NCBI RefSeq assembly: GCF_019645835.1
Contig: NZ_CP080998.1
Coordinates: forward strand, 3,658,001 to 3,722,000
Direction: 5' to 3'
Length of the DNA: 64,000 nucleotides
Source of the DNA: Mycolicibacterium holsaticum DSM 44478 = JCM 12374
Lineage (GTDB): Bacteria > Actinomycetota > Actinomycetes > Mycobacteriales > Mycobacteriaceae
Part shown: in pieces, positions 35,115-42,937 of the stretch
Numbering within the stretch: position 1 is the first letter of the stretch
Layout of the letters: each line of letters opens with the position of its first letter
Made by a program: the position numbers and the translations under genes
The notes under the pieces: generated by a model
What the model saw: only the letters and a program-made list of their open reading frames with translations
Told to the model about the DNA's origin: nothing
Database searches by the model: none

Positions 35115-36008
35115 TCAGGGTTCCGGGACGTGGAAGTGCTCGTCGCGCAGCCGGAAGGCCTCCTTGGTGCCGTGCTGGGCGCGGGTCTTGACGAAGTTGA
35201 ACTCACCGGGCGCGAACTGCAGGTTCGTCCCGTAGGCGTGGAAGAGATAGCTGGCGACCTCCTCGCCCTGGTAGGCCTGGCTTTGCTCGACGAGGCGGAA
35301 CGCTTCCTTGGCGATGACGACGCCGTCGGCGGGCATCTTGGCGACTTTCTCCGCCCAGTATCGCGCCCGTGCGCTCACCGCCGCCGGTTCGCAGGTGTCG
35401 GTGAAGACGCCGAGATGTTCGATCGTGCCCGCCTCGATGATGTCGCCGGTCAGCAGCAACCGGCGGGCCAGCACGGGGCCCAACCGGTGAAAGAACATGT
35501 GCAGGCTGCCCAGCGCAGGCCCGAGGAACCGGGTCGCGGGCATGCCGATCTTGGTGTCGGTGGCGATGACGGCGATGTCGGCCATCAGCGCCATCTCGAA
35601 GCCGCCGCCGAGGGCGTAGCCGCTGATCTCGGCCACCGTCACCTTCGGAAAGCCCATCAGGTTGTGGTAGAAGCCAAAGGATTTGCGGTCCACCGCCAAT
35701 CGCCGGCGCTGGCTGGGCCTGCTCTTGGCCTGCGCGTTGGCGGGGTCTTTGGCGGAGCCGTCAGCCTTGCCGTACCAGCCGTAGGCGTTGTTCATATCCG
35801 CCCCGGTCGAGAACACGCCATCGGCACCGCGTAGCACCACGACGACGATGTCGTCGTCCTCGGCCACCAGCTCCAGGCAGCGCCCGACCGTCTCGCGCAT
35901 CGCCGCGTCATAGGAGTTGCGCTGTGACGGGTTGTTCAACGTGATCGTCGCGATCCGCTTGTCGTATTCGACGTCGAACAGGACGCGGTCGTCGCCGGTG
36001 GTCGTCAT
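35115..36008 (-). CDS. Enoyl-CoA hydratase/isomerase family protein
   Basis: A 297-aa crotonase-fold protein, slightly longer than the others here because of a Lys- and Arg-rich insertion at about residues 80-105 after the first oxyanion strand (VFSTGADMNNAYGW). The second strand is GYALGGGFEMAL. The next segment, MPATRFLGPALGSLHMFFHR, lacks the usual PE pair, so the reaction may be isomerisation or another crotonase chemistry. It lies 10 nt after the GntR gene in the operon of thioesterase, GntR, hydratase and thiolase. Confidence 0.85.
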   Translation of the reverse strand: MTTTGDDRVLFDVEYDKRIATITLNNPSQRNSYDAAMRETVGRCLELVAEDDDIVVVVLRGADGVFSTGADMNNAYGWYGKADGSAKDPANAQAKSRPSQRRRLAVDRKSFGFYHNLMGFPKVTVAEISGYALGGGFEMALMADIAVIATDTKIGMPATRFLGPALGSLHMFFHRLGPVLARRLLLTGDIIEAGTIEHLGVFTDTCEPAAVSARARYWAEKVAKMPADGVVIAKEAFRLVEQSQAYQGEEVASYLFHAYGTNLQFAPGEFNFVKTRAQHGTKEAFRLRDEHFHVPEP

Positions 36009-36018
36009 CGTGGTTCCC

Positions 36019-36798
36019 TCACTGCTCGGGGTGTGAAATCAGTTTGGCTTCAATGGTTTTGTCAGTTCCGACGGCCAGCGTGTTGCGCCGGGCGGCGGCC
36101 AGGTGAGCTTGGGCCAGCCGCACCGCGCGCGTCTCGTTCCCGTCGCGGATGGCATCCAGCAGGCGCTGGTGGTCCCGCAGCGCGGCCCGCATGGTGTTGT
36201 AGTTCATCGGATCGGCCGGGCTGGCCTCGTCGCTCCACACCGACGATTCGTGCGCCGACCAGATCAACTCCAGCGAGCCGATGACCAGGATCATCGGCTC
36301 GTTGCCGCAGCGCGACACGACGGCCTCGTGAAACCGCCTGGCGTTGGGCACATACCGCGACAGGTTGTCGAATTCTTCGCTCTGCGTGCGGATCGCGGCT
36401 TCCAGGTAGGGCACCACTTCGGTTTCGCGGTCTTCGCGGGCCGCGCACATACCCGCGCATATCGGTTCCAGATGCAGCAACGCGCCGCTGACATCTGCGG
36501 GTGTCGCCGAGCGGGTCTGCAGCACCATGCTGATCATGTGGGCGGTGCGCTCGGCCGACGGCAGATGTACGACCGCCCCGCCGACGTTTCCGCGGCGCAC
36601 CGAAATCAGCCCGTCGGTCTCCAGCAGGTGGATCGCTTCACGCAGGGCCGGTGGGCTGACACCGAACTCGGCGAGCAGGCTGTCCTGCGAGGGCAGCACG
36701 TCGCCTTCCTTGATGCGGCCCGACAAGATGTCGTCGCGCAACCGCGACGCCACGATCTCGGCGACCCGAGGCTGACGGATGCGCTGCACGCTGGTCAC
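36019..36798 (-). CDS. GntR-family (FadR/FCD) transcriptional regulator
   Basis: A 259-aa regulator. The N-terminal winged helix (about residues 8-75) includes ILSGRIKEGDVLPSQDSLLAEFGVSPPALREAI and a wing RRGNVGGAVV. The C-terminal all-helical FCD domain has RFHEAVV and HQRLLDAI with metal-type Asp and His residues. Such proteins usually repress acyl-CoA or organic-acid genes and release DNA on ligand binding. GTG 36798 overlaps the thioesterase stop by GTGA. The palindrome at 37487-37496 upstream of this operon is a candidate site. Confidence 0.87.
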   Translation of the reverse strand: MTSVQRIRQPRVAEIVASRLRDDILSGRIKEGDVLPSQDSLLAEFGVSPPALREAIHLLETDGLISVRRGNVGGAVVHLPSAERTAHMISMVLQTRSATPADVSGALLHLEPICAGMCAAREDRETEVVPYLEAAIRTQSEEFDNLSRYVPNARRFHEAVVSRCGNEPMILVIGSLELIWSAHESSVWSDEASPADPMNYNTMRAALRDHQRLLDAIRDGNETRAVRLAQAHLAAARRNTLAVGTDKTIEAKLISHPEQ

Positions 36799-37451
36799 GG
36801 GCTCGGCGCCCGCCGCTTGCCGAACTGCACCACCGACAGCCGATCCGGTGAGGTGGCCACGGTGCTGAACTCGCCGGTGCACAACACGTCGTCCTCGCGC
36901 AGCAACCGCGCGGTCGAGGTTACCCGGCCGTCGGATTCGGCGCGGACCACGTCGAAACGCAGCTCGGTCAGGATCGGTGTCGGCCGCTGGAAGGTCACCG
37001 TCAGCGAGCGCGTCTTGCCAGTGCGCCGCGCAGCGCAACTCTGATGTTGGGTGACGCAATCGAAGAACACGGCCAGGTGACCGCCGTGCACCAAACCCGG
37101 CGGGCCCTCGAAGACGACGGGGAAAGTAACGCGGCCCGACGCGTTTTCGTCGTCGAGATGATCGAAGGTGTATTCGGGAAAGCACGGGTTGTAGGCACCG
37201 ATGTCGAAGGCGTGGTCGAGGTAGACCCGCCGGGTTTCGCTGCCGTCGCCCCCCATCCGGGGGGTCGGGTCGGGCGGCACGGCCGCGGCCAGCTCGGTCT
37301 CCCACTCGGCGATCTGGGCGAGCATGGCGTCCACGGTGGGGTGCTCGTGTTCCAGAGAGAGGAGCAGGCCGCTGAGCCGGCGGATGGCGCCGGCGGCGGC
37401 GACGGTCTGCGGCAGCGGCTCTTCGCCGAACCGGGGCCTGTCCGGTGCCAT
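36795..37451 (-). CDS. Hotdog-fold thioesterase (PaaI/THEM4-like)
   Basis: A 218-aa protein. A helical N-terminal third precedes a hotdog domain whose central helix reads GPPGLVHGGHLAVFFDCVTQHQ, with the HGG and Asp pattern of acyl-CoA thioesterases. TVTFQRPTPI and TARLLREDDVLCTGEF are the following strands. It may release CoA from dead-end intermediates. It is the first gene of the minus operon and is divergent from the enoyl-CoA hydratase at 37548, with 96 bp between the start codons. The stop overlaps the GntR start. Confidence 0.85.
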   Translation of the reverse strand: MAPDRPRFGEEPLPQTVAAAGAIRRLSGLLLSLEHEHPTVDAMLAQIAEWETELAAAVPPDPTPRMGGDGSETRRVYLDHAFDIGAYNPCFPEYTFDHLDDENASGRVTFPVVFEGPPGLVHGGHLAVFFDCVTQHQSCAARRTGKTRSLTVTFQRPTPILTELRFDVVRAESDGRVTSTARLLREDDVLCTGEFSTVATSPDRLSVVQFGKRRAPSP

Positions 37452-37486
37452 CGGTCCCCTTCCGCCGGCCGCGCTTTCCTTGCTAA

Positions 37487-37496
37487 CTTGTACAAG
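37487..37496. promoter_or_regulatory. CTTGTACAAG palindrome, candidate GntR operator
   Basis: A perfect 10-bp inverted repeat, CTTGTACAAG, 36 bp upstream of the thioesterase start and 7 bp from the TetR-type site. GT and AC half-sites like this are common for FadR-subfamily GntR proteins, and one is encoded in this operon. Confidence 0.45.
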
Positions 37497-37503
37497 ATAG
37501 CAA

Positions 37504-37522
37504 TACTGTATGTCTAACCGTA
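37504..37522. promoter_or_regulatory. 19-bp operator copy (site O9)
   Basis: Reads TACTGTAT-GTC-TAACCGTA; arms match 7 of 8 and 6 of 8. It lies 25 bp from the hydratase start (plus) and 53 bp from the thioesterase start (minus), and is the last copy seen in the window. Confidence 0.65.
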
Positions 37523-37547
37523 TAGCTCAGGATGGGCGGATTCAACC

Positions 37548-38351
37548 GTGGACGAAGCGGCCGACGGGGTGGTCAGCGCGGTGCGTGACGGCGCTATCCT
37601 GCGCATCACGCTCGACCGCCCGTCGCGGCGGAACTCGTTGAGCCATCCGATGATCGACACGTTCGTCGCCGCACTGACCGACGCCGCCACCGACGATTCG
37701 CTGCGCGCGATCCACATCCGCGGCGCGGGCACCGACTTCTGCAGCGGGATGGACTGGGTCGCCACGAACTCCGCCGGCCAGCGGCCGCGCACAGGTCACC
37801 TCGTGCGCCGCCTCCCCCACACCGGCAACCGGGTGATCGAGCTGATCCACACGATCGCGCTGCCGGTGGTGTGCAGCGTGCGAGGCTGGGCGGTCGGACT
37901 GGGCTGCAACCTCGCACTGGCCGCCGACTTCACGGTGGCCACCGACGACGCGGTGTTCTGGGAGCCGTTCGTGGACCGCGGGTTCAGCCCGGACTCCGGG
38001 TCCACCTGGCTACTGCCCCGGCTGGTCGGCCTCACCCGCGCCAAGCAGATGCTGCTGCTCGGAGAAAAGGTCGACGCCGCCCAAGCCGCCGACTGGGGGC
38101 TGATCCACCGCGCCGTTCCCGACCCCGAACTGGGCGCGGTCAGCGAGGAACTGCTGTCCCGGTTGGCGTCCGGGCCCACGGTCGCGATCGGACTGGCCAA
38201 GCAGGCGATCTTCTACGGGCAGGATGCGACGCTGACCCAGTCGATGAACCAGGAACTGTACAACGTGGAACTGTCCTGCCGGACAACTGATTTCAAAGAA
38301 GGCCTGGCGGCCTTCCGCGATAAGCGGCCGCCGGATTTCCAGGGGCGCTGA
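37548..38351 (+). CDS. Enoyl-CoA hydratase/isomerase family protein
   Basis: A 267-aa crotonase-fold protein starting at GTG 37548. Oxyanion-hole segments are DFCSGMDWV and GWAVGLGCNLALA. The active-site loop FVDRGFSPDSGSTWLLPRLVG has Asp-Ser-Gly where hydratases often have a Glu, as in isomerase-like members. It begins a six-gene plus-strand operon of three crotonases and three ligases, 18 nt before the next gene. The C-terminal RDKRPPDFQGR is typical of the family. Confidence 0.9.
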   Translation: MDEAADGVVSAVRDGAILRITLDRPSRRNSLSHPMIDTFVAALTDAATDDSLRAIHIRGAGTDFCSGMDWVATNSAGQRPRTGHLVRRLPHTGNRVIELIHTIALPVVCSVRGWAVGLGCNLALAADFTVATDDAVFWEPFVDRGFSPDSGSTWLLPRLVGLTRAKQMLLLGEKVDAAQAADWGLIHRAVPDPELGAVSEELLSRLASGPTVAIGLAKQAIFYGQDATLTQSMNQELYNVELSCRTTDFKEGLAAFRDKRPPDFQGR

Positions 38352-38369
38352 CGGATAGGGAGTTCGAAC

Positions 38370-39179
38370 ATGTCGTCAACTTTCACCGACATCAAGTACG
38401 AGGTCGACGGACACAAAGCCACGGTCACGCTGAACCGGCCCGACGCGCTCAACGCGCTGAGCCCGCACACCGTCAGCGAGCTGCGCAGCGCCTACGACGA
38501 GGCCGAGAACGACGACAACGTCTGGATCGTCATCGTGACAGGCACCGGGCGCGCGTTCTGCACAGGCGCCGACGTCGGTGAAATCCCCGAGGACGGCCGG
38601 GTGGTCTATGAACGCCCGTATCTGTCCACCTACGACCAGTGGGAGGCGCCGCAGGAAGGCACGCCACCGTTTCGGCGGATGGCCAAACCCGTCCTGACCG
38701 CCGTCAACGGGTTGTGCTGCGGTGCCGGGCTGGACTGGATCACCACCGGCGACATCGCGATCGCTTCAGACAAGGCGACGTTTTTCGACCCGCACGTGAG
38801 CATCGGGCTGGTGGCGGCCCGGGAGATGGTCCGGCTGGCGCGGGTGTTGCCGCGCAACGTCGCGCTGCGGATGGCGCTGATGGGCAAGCACGAACGGATG
38901 AGCGCGCAGCGGGCCTACGAGCTGGGGATGATAAGCGAGGTCGTGCAACACGACCGGTTGCTGGACCGGGCCAACGAGATCGCCGACATCGTCAACTCCA
39001 ACGCGCCGCTCGCCGTTCGTGGTACCCGGTTGGCCATCCACAAGACGCTGGACCTGCCGATGCACGACGGCGAGATCCTCGCCGAGACGTTCCGCGAACG
39101 GGTGGTCCGCACCGAGGATGCACTCGAGGGACCGAAGGCGTTCATGGAAAAGCGCGCACCGAACTGGAAATGCCGATGA
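38370..39179 (+). CDS. Enoyl-CoA hydratase/isomerase family protein
   Basis: A 269-aa crotonase-family protein with a GGGAG ribosome site. It has AFCTGADVGEI and GLCCGAGLDWITTGD as oxyanion strands, and ATFFDPHVSIGLVAAREMVRL as the active-site region. The FFDxHVSxGLV pattern is shared with the next gene product but not with the others in the window, so the two are close paralogues, possibly subunits or enzymes for two chain lengths. The stop overlaps the next start by ATGA. Confidence 0.9.
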   Translation: MSSTFTDIKYEVDGHKATVTLNRPDALNALSPHTVSELRSAYDEAENDDNVWIVIVTGTGRAFCTGADVGEIPEDGRVVYERPYLSTYDQWEAPQEGTPPFRRMAKPVLTAVNGLCCGAGLDWITTGDIAIASDKATFFDPHVSIGLVAAREMVRLARVLPRNVALRMALMGKHERMSAQRAYELGMISEVVQHDRLLDRANEIADIVNSNAPLAVRGTRLAIHKTLDLPMHDGEILAETFRERVVRTEDALEGPKAFMEKRAPNWKCR

Positions 39180-39964
39180 CCGCAGACGGTTTCGAGACGA
39201 TCCTGCTCGACCTTGACCCCGCGGATCACGTCGCGACGATCACCCTGAACCGGCCGGGTTCACTGAACGCGTTCAACCGCACGATGTGTGACGAGATGGC
39301 CGAGGCCTGGCGGATCGTCAAGTTCGACGACTCGGTCAACGCGGTCGTGTTGCGTGCCGCAGGCGACAAGGCGTTCAGCGCGGGCCTGGACATCAAGTCG
39401 TCGTACGGCCAACCCGACAACGTGTGGAATCACGAGGATCCCGGCGAGAAACTCAGCCCGAAGTGGCAGAAGATGTGGAAACCCGTGGTGTGCGCGGTGC
39501 AGGGCATGTGCACGGCGGGCGCGTTCTACTTCCTCAACGAATCCGACGTGGTGATCTGCTCGCAGGATGCGACCTTCTTCGATTCCCACGTCAGCGGCGG
39601 TCTGGTGTGCGCGCTGGAGCCGATCGGGCTGATGCGCCGCGTCGGACTCGGCGACACGCTGCGGATCGCGTTGATGGGCAACGACGAACGGGTCGGCGCG
39701 GACACCGCGCTGCGGATCGGGTTGGTGACGGAGGTGGTTACCGCCGAGACGTTGTGGGCGCGCGCTCATGAGATCGCGACCGGCATCGCGGCCAAACCGC
39801 CGTCGGCCACCCAGGGCACCGTGAAGGCGATCTGGGAGTCGCTGGAGAAGCCGTACCGTGCGGCGCTCGAACAGAACCTGATCTACACCAGGCTGGGCAA
39901 TCCGCTCGGAACGGCCGAACTCGCCGCCCGCGGCGGCGACAGGACCACCCCGAGGATCCGATGA
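39176..39964 (+). CDS. Enoyl-CoA hydratase/isomerase family protein
   Basis: A 262-aa crotonase-family protein. Its segments AFSAGLDIKSSYG, GMCTAGAFYFLNESD and ATFFDSHVSGGLVCALEPIGLMRRVG match the fold; the second oxyanion strand has Thr-Ala-Gly-Ala instead of the usual Gly-rich run. ATG 39176 overlaps the preceding TGA, and its own TGA overlaps the start of the first ligase, both by ATGA. It is the closest paralogue of the protein before it. Confidence 0.9.
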   Translation: MTADGFETILLDLDPADHVATITLNRPGSLNAFNRTMCDEMAEAWRIVKFDDSVNAVVLRAAGDKAFSAGLDIKSSYGQPDNVWNHEDPGEKLSPKWQKMWKPVVCAVQGMCTAGAFYFLNESDVVICSQDATFFDSHVSGGLVCALEPIGLMRRVGLGDTLRIALMGNDERVGADTALRIGLVTEVVTAETLWARAHEIATGIAAKPPSATQGTVKAIWESLEKPYRAALEQNLIYTRLGNPLGTAELAARGGDRTTPRIR

Positions 39965-41427
39965 CCACCGATCATCCGCTGCGCCGACGCATCGCCGCCG
40001 TGCTGCGCCTGCAGCCGGGCGCAAACGCCATCGAGTACGACGGGCAGTGGCTCACGTGGGGACAGGTCGCCGGCCTCGCGCACCAGGTCGCGGCCGTCGG
40101 CGTCGAAGACAGCCAAGTCGGAATCCTGTTGCGCAACAACCCGTCCCACGTGGCCGCCCTGCTCGGCGTGCTGGTGGGCGGCGGCACCGTCGTCGTCATC
40201 AACCCCTCGCGCGGCGATGACCGGATCAAGGACGACATCGAGGGACTCCGGCTCCCGCTGATCATCGGAACCGACGCCGACCTCGAGACGCTGGTGCAAC
40301 CGTCCGCAAACACCACCACGGTGGCGATCGCCGGTATCACCGACCCACCGCATGTGGTGGCCGCGAACGGGGCCGGCCCCGACACCGGGCGGGCCGATGT
40401 CGCCGTACGGATGCTGACCAGCGGAACGACGGGGCCACCCAAGCGCGTCGACCTCACCTACGACATGTTGGCGTGCAGCGTGATCGGCACCGACTACGCC
40501 AACGCAACGGCACCGAAGGAACTGCGACGGGGTGTGGCGATCGTCAACGCGCCGCTGGTGCACATCGGCGGTGTGTACCGCGTCCTGCAGTGTGTCTGTG
40601 AGGCCCGCTCGTTCGCGCTCCTGGACCGCTTCGAACTGCACCCGTGGGCCGATGCGGTGCGCCGCCATCGCCCGCGCGCGGTGTCGCTGGTGCCCGCCGC
40701 ATTACGCACCGTCCTGCACTCTGATCTGACCCGCGACGATCTGGCCGGCATCCGCGCGGTCACCTCCGGTACCGCGCCGCTGTCGGCCGAGGACGCCGAT
40801 GCGTTCACCGCCAAATTCGGCATACCGGTGCTGACATCCTATGCCGCAACCGAATTCGGCGGCGGCGTGGCCGGCTGGTCATTCGCGGACTATCAACGGT
40901 ACTGGAAAGCCAAGCGGGGCAGCGTCGGACGGGCCACGCTCGGCGCGCAGTTGCGGGTGGTGGATGACGCAGGCACACCGTTGGCGGCCGACCAGCCCGG
41001 GCTGCTGGAGGTCAAACCGGGTCAGCTCGGGCCGTCCGCGGACTGGCTGCGCACCACCGACATGGCCCGCATCGACGCCGACGGTTTTCTGTGGATCCTC
41101 GGCCGCGCCGACCAGGCGATCATCCGGGGCGGCTTCAAGGTGATGCCCGACGAGGTGCGTGCCGCACTGGAGAGCCACCCCGCCGTGCACGGCGCCGCGG
41201 TCGTCGGCCGCCCCGACGAGCGGCTCGGCGAGACGCCGGTGGCCATGGTGGAACTGCGCGAACACGTCGAGACGGCCGCGCTGATGGATCACCTGCGAAC
41301 CCGGCTGGCGCGCTACGAGATCCCCACCGACATCACCGTCGTCGCCGAGATCCCCCGCACGCCGTCGGGCAAGCCCGATTTGAACGCGATCCGAGAATTC
41401 TTCACCACCTCCGTCGAGCATGCCTGA
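39961..41427 (+). CDS. AMP-dependent acyl-CoA ligase (first of three)
   Basis: A 488-aa member of the acyl-adenylate family. The ATP loop TSGTTGPPKR keeps the Lys but ends in Arg. SYAATEFGGG occupies the adenine-binding position, the TDMARIDADGF hinge follows, and TPSGKPDLNA near the end carries the catalytic Lys. It is short for a FadD (over 500 aa). The acid substrate is unknown. The gene overlaps the hydratase before it by 4 nt and the next ligase by 8 nt (ATGCCTGA). Confidence 0.88.
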   Translation: MTTDHPLRRRIAAVLRLQPGANAIEYDGQWLTWGQVAGLAHQVAAVGVEDSQVGILLRNNPSHVAALLGVLVGGGTVVVINPSRGDDRIKDDIEGLRLPLIIGTDADLETLVQPSANTTTVAIAGITDPPHVVAANGAGPDTGRADVAVRMLTSGTTGPPKRVDLTYDMLACSVIGTDYANATAPKELRRGVAIVNAPLVHIGGVYRVLQCVCEARSFALLDRFELHPWADAVRRHRPRAVSLVPAALRTVLHSDLTRDDLAGIRAVTSGTAPLSAEDADAFTAKFGIPVLTSYAATEFGGGVAGWSFADYQRYWKAKRGSVGRATLGAQLRVVDDAGTPLAADQPGLLEVKPGQLGPSADWLRTTDMARIDADGFLWILGRADQAIIRGGFKVMPDEVRAALESHPAVHGAAVVGRPDERLGETPVAMVELREHVETAALMDHLRTRLARYEIPTDITVVAEIPRTPSGKPDLNAIREFFTTSVEHA

Positions 41428-42937
41428 AACCACGGTCGGCGCGGTGCTGCGGGGGCAGGCCGAACGTCGCGGCGCCCACCCCTTTCTGATCTGCGACGCC
41501 GACCGGCTCACCTACGCCGACGCCGACAAACGATCCGCGCGCTTGGCCCGCGGCCTGATCACGCTCGGCGCGGGTAAAGGCACCCATGTCGGCGTGCTGT
41601 ACCCGAACGGCTCAGCGTTCGTGGTCGCGATGATGGCCGCAGCGCGAATCGGCGCCGTTGTCATCCCGTTCTCCACCTTCGCCACCGCACCGGAGCTACG
41701 TGAGCAACTGGCCCACGCCGACGTCGAAATCCTGCTCGCCACCGCGTCGTACCGGACCCACGACTACCGGCAGCGGCTCGACGGGATCGTGGACTCGCTT
41801 CCGCTGTTGCGCCACGTGCTGATCGACGCCGGGCCCGACGGCAGGGTGGACGAGGCGCTGCTGGGCGCGTTGGAAAGCGACGTCGACGCCTGTGATCCGC
41901 TGGCGATCGTGTACACCTCGGGGTCCACCAGCGCGGCGAAAGGCGCGCTGCACACCCACGCGTCGCTGCTCGAACACCAGCGCGCGCTCAACACGTTCCG
42001 TGGTCTGACCGCCCAGGACAAGTTGTTCTGCAATTCCCCGTTCTTCTGGATCGGCGGGTTCGCGTTCGCGATCCTGGCCGTGCTGTTGGAAGGTGCGACG
42101 CTGGTCTGCTCCAACGCTGTCGACGCGGGCGACACGCTCGATCTGATCGAGGCCGAAAAGCCGACCATGACCAACGGTTTCGTGGCCGGCATCGCCAACC
42201 TTGCCCGCCATCCGAGCCTGCCGCAGCGGGATCTGTCGTCGCTGCGTCGCGGCAACCTGTACCCGATCATGGCCCCGCAGCTGCGCCCGGCCGATCCTGA
42301 GTTGCGGCACTCGATGCTGGGAATGACCGAATCCGGCAGCGTCATCACGATCAGCGCCGACGATTCCGACCAGCCAGAGCACCGGCGCGGATCCTTCGGC
42401 AAACCGCTGCCCGGCTTCGACACCAAGGTCATCGATCCCGACACCGACGCCGCCGTCGCCGTCGGCGAAATCGGGGAACTCTGCATCCGCGGCCCGTACC
42501 TGATGCAGAGGTACTACAAGCGCAGCCGCGAAGAGTGCTTCGATGCCGACGGCTGGTTTCACACCGGTGATCTCGTGCGCGTCGATCAAGACGGATACGT
42601 CTACTTCGTCGGCAGGCACGGTGCGATGATCAAGACCGCGGGAGCCAACGTCGCGCCCGCGGAGGTCGAACGGGCGATCGCCGGGGTGACCGGCGGAACG
42701 GTGGCACACGTCGTCGGCATCCCCGATTCCGAGCGCGGACAACTGGTCGCCGCCGTCATCGCGCTGGACGACGACACGCAGGCGTTCGACGCGTCGGCGC
42801 TTCGTGAAGCGCTGAAGGGTGAACTGTCCGCATACAAGATTCCCCGTCGGTTCGTCGTCATGCCGAGTTCGCAGATACCGGTGCTGTCCAGCGGCAAGAT
42901 CGACATTCCCCGGCTGACAAAGGTATTCGATGCCTGA
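41420..42937 (+). CDS. AMP-dependent acyl-CoA ligase (second of three)
   Basis: A 505-aa acyl-adenylate-family protein. The ATP loop is YTSGSTSAAKGAL, lacking the usual Gly and Pro (TGxPKG), though the Lys remains. LGMTESGS, HTGDLVRVDQDG and LSSGKIDIPRL follow in the normal order. NSPFFWIGGFAF matches the PFFWVGGFGSG of the next ligase, so the two are sister genes. The start overlaps the previous stop by 8 nt and the end overlaps the next start by the same ATGCCTGA sequence. ATP use may be altered by the loop change. Confidence 0.88.
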   Translation: MPETTVGAVLRGQAERRGAHPFLICDADRLTYADADKRSARLARGLITLGAGKGTHVGVLYPNGSAFVVAMMAAARIGAVVIPFSTFATAPELREQLAHADVEILLATASYRTHDYRQRLDGIVDSLPLLRHVLIDAGPDGRVDEALLGALESDVDACDPLAIVYTSGSTSAAKGALHTHASLLEHQRALNTFRGLTAQDKLFCNSPFFWIGGFAFAILAVLLEGATLVCSNAVDAGDTLDLIEAEKPTMTNGFVAGIANLARHPSLPQRDLSSLRRGNLYPIMAPQLRPADPELRHSMLGMTESGSVITISADDSDQPEHRRGSFGKPLPGFDTKVIDPDTDAAVAVGEIGELCIRGPYLMQRYYKRSREECFDADGWFHTGDLVRVDQDGYVYFVGRHGAMIKTAGANVAPAEVERAIAGVTGGTVAHVVGIPDSERGQLVAAVIALDDDTQAFDASALREALKGELSAYKIPRRFVVMPSSQIPVLSSGKIDIPRLTKVFDA

